Positions 57,078 to 64,000 of a DNA stretch of 64,000 nt are shown here, in pieces. The translations under genes and the position numbers were made by a program. Below the pieces are notes generated by a model, which was given only the letters and a program-made list of their open reading frames with translations, was not told the origin of the DNA and did not search any database. The number at the start of each line of letters is the position of its first letter. Position 1 is the first letter of the stretch. The DNA comes from Adiantum capillus-veneris (lineage: Eukaryota > Streptophyta > Polypodiopsida > Polypodiales > Pteridaceae): assembly GCA_014529385.2 (NCBI GenBank), contig CM043960.1, positions 116,880,043-116,944,042 on the forward strand. Direction: 5' to 3'.

Positions 57078-58100
57078 ACGTTATGCTCACTATGAGTTTT
57101 TGGTCTTGCCTTTTGGTTTGACCAATGCTCCAGCTATATTTCAGCAGATGATGAATGATCTGGTGAGACCATTTTTAGGCAGCTTTGTTGTTGTATTTCA
57201 CGTGATATCTTGATCTATAGCCGAAGTTTGTCTGAGCACCTAGCGCATATACTCGTTGTTCTTGAAGTACTGAGAACTGAGAAGCTTTATGCTGAGGCTT
57301 CTAAGTGTGAATTCTTTAGGAAAGAGCTTATGTACTTGGGTCACATCATTACTCGCGATGGAATTCGCGTCGACCCTGAGAAATTAAATAAAGTGCAAAA
57401 TTGGCCCATTCTAAAGAATGTGTGTCAAGTGAGGTCCTTTTTAGGCTTTACATGATTCTTTTGAAAATTTATCAAGGACTACTCTCAAGTTGATGCTCCG
57501 CTTAAGCAACTTTTAAAAGGAGGGGTGAAAGGCCGAAGACTTTGGGTCCTCATCGTAAATGTAATCCCCCTGTTGTTTGGAATGAACGTCTCGACGAGAG
57601 CTTTCGGACACTAAAGCACTTGGTGACTACTGTGCCAATATTGCACATTGTGGATCCTAGCAAACCGTTTGGTTGAAATGGATGCTAGTGATTATGCTAT
57701 TGGTGCAGCATTATACCAGGATGGAAATCCTATTGCGTTTGAAAGTAAGAAACTTTCTGACGCTGAGATGCGTTATCCAACGTATGAGAAGGAGATTTAC
57801 ACCATAGTCCACGCCCTGAAGAAATGGCGGCACTACTTGTATGGCTCTACATTTGTTGCATGGACAAATCATCACTCCTTGCGCTATATCTGTGATCAAG
57901 GTGATCTCAGAGGCCGGAAGGCTAGATGGGTTGAGCTTATTCAAGAGTTTGACTATGAGATCCATTATAGAAAAGGATCCAGCAATCAAGTTGCCAATGC
58001 GCTCAACAGGATTCCTGAGGTTAATGCCTTGTCTAGGGCCATGTCGTTCCTATGGACACTTTGGAAAGATGTGGAACGAGGTCGAAGCGGGGCATGACTC
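57078..58100 (+). pseudogene. Gypsy-2 RT C-terminus and RNase H
   Basis: Resumes [20 protein letters not shown] (57090-57150), then FVVVF and, after a small change, [13 protein letters not shown]: the catalytic aspartates of the FLDD box are destroyed. The thumb (YLGHIITRDGIRVDPEKLNK, ~57332-57390) and RNase H (EMDASDYAIGAALYQDGNPI, 57675-57735; EKEIYTIVHALKKWRHYL) follow, with stops around 57452 and a damaged stretch 57450-57650. The end is RKGSSNQVANALNR at ~57970-58010. Confidence 0.9.
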
Positions 58101-58139
58101 GCGTATAGGCTTGGATGATCCGGAGACCCAAGTGAGTCA

Positions 58140-59514
58140 TGCTGGAGAGACGAGACAATGACAATATTCCATTAGAGGCGGACTATTATTCAGAAATGGT
58201 AAAGTCTGCGTGCCGGAAATCGATGAGATTCGACAAAGGATTTTGTGCAAATGCCACGATGTTCCTAGCATTGGGCACCCAAGCATCCATAGAACTTTGG
58301 GCTTTGGTCAAGCGATATTTCTATTGGCCAAGAATGCGCTCTTACATAGAGAGCTATGTGAAGAGATGCACTCGTGTCAGGTCAATAAGGCAGAGCGCCT
58401 TAAGAAAGCTGGCCTGCTACATCCATTGGAGATCCCTGATGCCAAGTGGCAGAGTATTTCCATGGACTTTATTGTTGGCTTGCCAAATACTAGTCGGGGC
58501 AATGACGCCATTTGGGTGGTGGTCAATAGACTCACAAAAATGGCGAAGTTTATACCAATGAAGTCGACAGTAAAAAGTCATGAGTTGGCAGTCTTATTTT
58601 TCGATCAGCTTTATAATCTATATAGTCTGCCAGAGGATATCGTCAGTGATCGAGATACTAAGTTCACTGGCCGATTTTGGCGGGATGTGTTCGCTCACCT
58701 TCAGACGAAGTTGATTATGTCATCTTCTGACCATCCTGAGTCCGACGGAAAAACTGAGAGGATGAATCAGACGTTAGAGGACATGTTGAGAGATTATGTC
58801 TCTCATAGGCAGTCTGATTGGGAAAGGTATCTTCCACAGTTAGAGTTTGCCTATAATAGTAGCAAGCATTCTGCTACTGGATTTAGCCCATTCATACTGA
58901 TGTATGGATTTGAGCCTAAATGCAAGATTGCTATTGGATTAGAGAAAGTCCAGGAACGCCAAGCTCGTCATTTCATGTATGACATGCAAGAAATGCTCGA
59001 ATTGGCTAAGGTAGTATAAGAACTGCTCATGATCGAGTCACTACTTATGCTAATCAAAAGAGGTCTCCAAGGACTCTAGATGTGGGACAATGGGTCTATC
59101 TGAAGATACCCAAGGATTCCAAGACTATGCGAACAGGAAAGCATTATAAGCTTTCAGCTAGATATTGTGATCCGTTCTTGATCAGAAAGAAAATTGGCCA
59201 AGTTGCCTATAAACTGCCTCTTCCTTCGGATGTTAGTGTACATCTAGTGTTTCATGTCAGGCGCCTTAAAGTAAAATTAGGCAAAGCCAACTTTGTTGTG
59301 CCTATCGAGGAAAATGTATGGCAAGATATGCAAACTGAGTATATTTCTCGAGAACCAGAGTCAGTTTTAGATCATCATACCTGTCATTCGCGCCAAAAGG
59401 CTTATGACGAGTACTTAAATGGAAGGGTCAATCTCAAAGGTTTGCTACTTGGAAACCAGTTAGAGCTCTAAAAGCTCAATATCCCCACTTCATTGATGAG
59501 GACATCAATGGTTC
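58140..59514 (+). pseudogene. Gypsy-2 integrase and chromodomain
   Basis: Zinc-binding part is split between frames (KRYFYWPRMRSYIESYVKRC, ~58308-58367). The catalytic core is open from 58380: ISMDFIVGLP, IVSDRDTKFTGRFWRD, and PESDGKTERMNQ supply D, D and E. Core and tail run to a stop at 59017-59019. The tail resumes with GQWVYLKIPKDS and KIGQVAYKLPLPSDVSVHLV. The chromodomain starts VLDHHTCHSRQKAYDEYL and, after a frameshift near 59418, continues KWKGQSQRFATWKPVRALKA to a stop at ~59514, just before the purine tract. Confidence 0.9.
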
Positions 59515-59529
59515 TTAAGGGGGGAAGTA

Positions 59530-59915
59530 TGTTATGTCCCGCTCTTGGGAGAGGGGATCTAGCCCAGACGCCGTAGGGATGGGCGTCTAGTGTCCGAGCG
59601 GACGTAGTGTGAACACTACCAGTGTGGCCGGCCATTATTATAAAAGGGAGGGCCAAGGCCTCCTTTGCAGTTATCGACCCCCACTGGCAGAGTGCCAGTG
59701 GTTAGTCTACGAGGCTAGGAGTGCACGAGGTCACCTCGAGGAGGTGAGGCTGGGTGGTATGGGACGCTCGGTCTTACAGGTGCGCGCCTACGTCCTCGGA
59801 CGTTGACCCCAGCTCAGGGGAGCTGCCGGATGGTGGCTATGGTCGGGTGGTTCGTCCAAAGCATGTCTGTAGGCGGTCCGTGTAGCCGGGAGATACACTG
59901 TTCTATTTCGTTTGA
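59530..59915 (+). repeat. 3' LTR of Gypsy-2 (386 bp)
   Basis: Begins TGTTATGTCCCGC after AAGGGGGGAAGTA and ends TTCGTTTGA, one base off the expected CA end. The inverted repeat at 59681-59701 is perfect here (CCACTGGCA/TGCCAGTGG). Followed by CCATT, the target duplication. Confidence 0.93.
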
Positions 59916-59977
59916 CCATTCATGGACTTGCACTACAGAGCAGTCCCCCCACATCATCTCCACTATGCCTATATCAA

Positions 59978-60541
<564 letters not shown>

Positions 60542-60581
60542 CAAAAAACCCTACTCATGAGCTAGAATTGGCAGAGGTCAT

Positions 60582-60960
60582 TGTTGTGGTTTATCAACAC
60601 GGAGAAAAACTAGTTCATCAAAATACTCTGATCCTCTCATAACTCGGATTTAACATTCAAAAACAGTAAAATGAGACAGAGTATATGGAATGAGAGAAGA
60701 AGTAACTCCGAATAGAGAGTAAGAGTGCTTCATTCATCAAGAACAACTATAGATATCTCAGTACAATCTGCCCCTTCACAGCGTACAGAACCGACTTATA
60801 TAAACTTTTTCAAGAAGTTATAACAATCTCAGTCTTGATACAATATAAATGTAAAATATCCGATTGATCAACATCCGACTTACTACATATCCGACTGACC
60901 AACAAAACAGATCTGACTAACTACTAAACTGACATACTAATATTCCTGTCAACGCGTGGC
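60582..60960 (-). repeat. Candidate 3' LTR of the right-edge element
   Basis: On the minus strand it carries TTTATATAAGTCGG (around 60792-60805) followed by a plausible start region, and may end CCACAACA at 60582. The upstream edge is uncertain: a TG-starting edge near 60950-60972 is possible, but I see no convincing purine tract. No partner LTR in the window. Confidence 0.4.
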
Positions 60961-60980
60961 ACACGCCGATGGTGGATTTC

Positions 60981-62270
60981 CTAGAAATCCAACTCAAATA
61001 CACATATCTCTTTATCAGAAAGAGATAGACAAAATATTGAGTCTTTATCACCCTTAAATTGCAGATCCTTCTTTGGCAACATCTTCAGTAAACACTTCAT
61101 GAACAACTTGATCTTCAGTAACCACTTGATCTCCAGCATCTGCACCAACTTCAAATTCCTGCTGAGGTGCAATCTCCATTAAAATATCACCCACTGCCAA
61201 GTCCTACTAGGTTCATCCTCCACTAAAAGCTCTTCAACATTTGACTTATGAACCTGATCCTCAGCTTGCAAAGTTTGAACAAAAACATCCACTAACTTCT
61301 TCAATGCAGAACCTGATCCAAACATATCTTCTTCCTCTTTATGCAATTCTTTTCCCTTGTAATCGTGCAATTGCTCTAGATAAATCTGCTTCTCTTTCTT
61401 CAAGTGTTCCATTGTCTCCAAAAAATCAGCTTCATAAGAACTGACAAATCCTGCTTTCACACCTTCATAAGGATATTTAACAATTGAAGTCAATCTCTCT
61501 CTCATGGCCTTCCACACATCTTGCATCCCATCTACTAACTGTTGCCTGACTAGATTCAGATCTCCTTCTTCCATAAGCACTTCAGTGACATTTATATCCT
61601 CTGGAGCCAATACCTGCTTCTCTAATGCCTGTAAAGGTTTCAACCTCTGTTGAAGCATCTCATTTTGTACCTGTAATTCTGTATTTCTGACAGAAATCTG
61701 ATCCAATTCAGAATTAACTCTACTTTCCAAATCTTTTGTCCAATCTTGAAACGTACCCAAGGACAGTTTAACCTTGGCTACTTCCTGTTGATGAAGTTGT
61801 AATTGAAGCTGCATTTCCTGCTGATGTCTTTCTTTCATGTCCACTAGTTCCAATTTCAGAGCTTCCACTAACTCCAACTGCTGCTATAGCATGACTTTTG
61901 AAACATCAAAATCTGTTACACTTTGCAATTGCTCTTCCATCTGCTGATGCTGATCAGTGCTGTAAAGCCTTAAGAATTTTAAGAGCTGTTGGTACATCAG
62001 AAACCCTACTTTCAGACTTTGATGTAGAGCTTGGACCAATTGTAGAAAAATCCAAGGTTTTGGCTACTTCATGCATAAAAGCATCCAATTTCCTCTTATT
62101 AGGCATTGTGAAAGTGTTGCCTATAATTCTACTTCGTGTTTGGGCATCAACCTCCAAATTTTTCAATAAATCACCCATGAGTGAGTTATGCTCGGGGCTA
62201 GCCAATACCATTTTGGCCTCTTCCTCAGTATAACCAGTAGCAATCAAATCTTGTAAAGTATGCAATTTGT
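60981..62270 (-). pseudogene. Coiled-coil accessory ORF with GYTxEEA motif (broken)
   Basis: Read from 62265: MHTLQDLIATGYTEEEAKMV, then PEHNSLMGDLLKNLEV and NTFTMPNKRKLDAFMHEVAK, a stop at 61954, a Gln-rich stretch in shifted frame, and from 61877 to 61179 an open 232-codon coiled coil (VDMKERHQQEMQLQLQLHQQ, later LETMEHLKKEKQIYLEQLHD), closing at a stop. The motif DLIATGYTEEEA parallels DLLAAGYTKEEA at 39168-39203 on the other strand, with the coiled coil downstream in both. Not a family I recognise; function unknown. Confidence 0.55.
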
Positions 62271-62319
62271 CTTAACCACCTGTAGTGATAGCTGATTTCT
62301 CAGATATTTTAATCTGATC

Positions 62320-62769
62320 CTATACTGGAGTTGACTCAAGACTAGGAGTCATAACAAACACTGAAATCTCTCCCATTTCTACTCTTTGAGCAAAAACAAA
62401 TAGAGCTGAAAGAAATGCTAATAGCCTGCTCCTGCACTGTGTCTTCCTCTTATCCGGGCTGAAAATCTCTACATGAATTCTCATAAACTCAGTGAGCCCA
62501 GCTAACTTTACCCCCATTCTCAGCAAAACATAATGGTGCCCAGTTGTCTTTAGACATTTAGTCATACTTGGCTAGAAAACAAACCCTTTCTAAGAACCAC
62601 TTAAGTTATTCTCTTCTACAATAGTCCACATTTTTTAACATGAAATACTATCTACCCCCTTCCCTTGGACCAAACTCGTTTTTCAAGTCTTCATCAGAAC
62701 ATTTGGGTGTTGTAGTTATAGAGGTGAAAGGAAGTTGAAATACCTGTGCAACCACACCCAGACTGAGAG
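62320..62769 (-). other. Decayed coding stretch between gag and the coiled-coil ORF
   Basis: Several frames hold short protein-like pieces (for example DEDLKNEFGPREG near 62660-62700 and ENGGKVSWAH near 62500-62530) separated by stops. Order suggests a once-continuous reading from gag into the accessory ORF. No pol motif was seen. Confidence 0.35.
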
Positions 62770-64000
62770 TTACCTTTTCCGATAAAGCTCCTCTTCAGAT
62801 GTTGCTGATTCAGTATTTGGCCCTTGATATATTGGAATATCTATAATGATGACATTAGCTTGTGCCTGTGGTTGATTTTGAGGAGGTTGTGGAGGACCTG
62901 CTTGCTGGTTCTCCTTATTAAAAGGCACTATCGGAATACCGCTTTCCTCTCTATGCTTTACCCACAATGCACATCTGAGACCTACCCAATGATTAGGGTC
63001 ACCACAATAGACACAAGGCATTACCCCTTGGGGTCTTCTCTGATTATTATCCTGATTTCTACCAGGTCCTCTCTGATTCCCCTGTCCTGGTGGTCTTCCT
63101 CGGAATGGAGCCACCTGATTTGCCTCTGCTGAAGCATTACCCCGACCAGTACCTGTAGATGGTTTATTCCTCTGTTTAGGATTGTACCATCACTAAGTAG
63201 TGGTATGCCCATCCTTCTCACATATTTCACAAAACCTCTTGTCCTTAGGAGCTATGACTGAATATCCAATACTCTTCAATTGCTGGATCAGATCAACCTG
63301 TCTTGTCCTTGTTTTTCTTAGCAGGACTCTTTTTCTTCTTTGTATCCTCTTCATCAGAGGAACTCTCTGAATCCGAGTCAGCAGAAGAAGATGTATCTGA
63401 CTCAGAACCCGATTCAAAACTCTTGGCTCCTCTTTTGCTAGACTTGGCCATGCCAAACCTCTTGTCAACTCTAGATGTAGCTTGTACAAGGTTATTGAAT
63501 CCTCCTGCAATGTCAATGCTAGCTACTGCATTTTTAACCCACTTCTTAACCCTTCAAGAAATAACATGCCAACATTTCATCAGTCGATCATTCATTTCCC
63601 TGCAGCCTTTCAACAAAGATTCTCAATTTTTGAGCAAAATCTTCTACTAGCATTGTACCCTGTTTGATACGACGCAGCTTTCTTAATTAAAATATCAGTA
63701 GGATTTTTCTCCTTTCAGAATCTTTGTAAAAAACCTAGACTAAGTGCATTGTAAGTAGGAAAGTGAGCTATACCATATTGGCTGAACCAACTCATGGCCT
63801 TTCCTTCCAATGTGGCTGCAAATTGCTCAAATTTGATAGGATCAGGGTACATAACCTGATATCCACTTGCTTGCCACCTTGTTTCAAATTGAGCTACATG
63901 ACAATTTGCATCCTCTTTTGAATTTCCTCTGAACTTGGCTGATTTAATCTGTGGGTTAGGAGGTTGTTGAGCCAGGGGGATAGAAGTCGGGAGTCTTGCA
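62770..64000 (-). pseudogene. Gag of the right-edge element, two zinc-binding motifs
   Basis: From the window edge: QIKSAKFRGNSKEDANCHVA (~63895-63955), then YPDPIKFEQFAATLEGKAMSWF, the Retrotrans_gag pattern. After breaks comes an acidic Ser-rich linker (SGSESDTSSSADSDSESSS, ~63350-63410) in one frame, and a zinc motif FCEICEKDGHTTT whose last Cys position is lost to stops at 63195. A second motif CVYCGDPNHWVGLRC (~62968-63012) sits in a Gln/Pro-rich context and the frame closes at 62770. Confidence 0.75.

Larger units (their letters stand above)
43551..59915 (+). mobile_element. Gypsy-2: chromovirus, inactivated and split by Gypsy-3
   Basis: Plus-strand element with LTRs 43551-43938 and 59530-59915, target duplication CCATT (43546-43550 and 59916-59920), primer site at 43939 and polypurine tract at 59515-59529. 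Internal order is gag, protease, RT, RNase H, integrase, chromodomain. Gypsy-3 (47015-57077) lies within RT. Own length without Gypsy-3 is about 6.3 kb, normal for a chromovirus. Many stops and frameshifts. Confidence 0.95.
60582..64000 (-). mobile_element. Right-edge gag plus coiled-coil retroelement (partial)
   Basis: Minus-strand element entering from beyond 64000: gag with two zinc-binding motifs, then a damaged region, then a coiled-coil ORF, then a possible LTR. No protease, RT or integrase lies between gag and the LTR-like sequence. The order echoes the 36643-41814 element. Its 5' end is outside the window. Confidence 0.5.

Overview
This window is a stretch of a large, repeat-rich land-plant nuclear genome. 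Almost everything in it is LTR retrotransposon sequence: Ty1/copia and Ty3/gypsy elements with initiator-tRNA-Met-type primer sites (TGGTATCAGAGC), chromodomain-bearing integrases, plant zf-RVT LINE tails, and one remnant of a plant LRR receptor-like protein gene. I cannot fix the species. The unusual gypsy lineages and heavy nesting fit a gymnosperm, fern or other large non-model plant genome, but that is inference. There are no bacterial operons, no rRNA or tRNA genes that I can see, and no intact host gene.

Layout. 1-4818: decayed chromodomain gypsy (Gypsy-A) ending in a 1.29-kb LTR. 5122-6415: a second LTR of the same family in opposite orientation, making a ~2.9-kb inverted repeat. 6416-8575: fragments of another chromovirus and a LINE, then unrecognised sequence and a TGGTAG/CTACCA-rich minisatellite. 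8576-33974: an old copia element (Copia-1b) split by a gypsy-derived element with ~4-kb LTRs (Gypsy-L, 10265-31949, TSD GGTGT). Gypsy-L was itself invaded by an intact, apparently very young relative of the outermost element (Copia-1a, 14732-19910, TSD GTATT, LTRs with no difference seen) and by a second copia (Copia-2, 22484-28037, TSD GGAGT). 33975-41814: a gypsy protease fragment, a very basic ORF, a region with a duplicated TATA box, an array of four palindromes about 286 bp apart, and a long coiled-coil ORF ending at a polypurine tract and LTR. 42074-43210: 5'-truncated LINE. 43551-59915: chromovirus Gypsy-2 (TSD CCATT), whose RT is split by Gypsy-3 (47015-57077, minus strand, 2.0-kb LTRs), a gypsy with an unusual RT/integrase. 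59986-60541: a (GA)57 tract followed by the receptor-like protein remnant. 60582-64000: a minus-strand gag element with another coiled-coil accessory ORF, running off the window.

How it works together. The order of insertion can be read from target duplications: Copia-1b, then Gypsy-L, then Copia-1a and Copia-2; and Gypsy-2, then Gypsy-3. Only Copia-1a looks able to move by itself. Gypsy-L keeps gag (apparently split by an intron whose first exon lies inside the LTR) and a chromodomain scrap, but has lost protease, RT and most of integrase, so it would need enzymes from another element. The two coiled-coil elements show no pol in the sequence visible here. The most interesting signals are the evenly spaced palindromes ahead of the coiled-coil ORF, the shared GYTxEEA coiled-coil ORFs in two different elements, the LTR-encoded gag exon, and the Gypsy-3 lineage.
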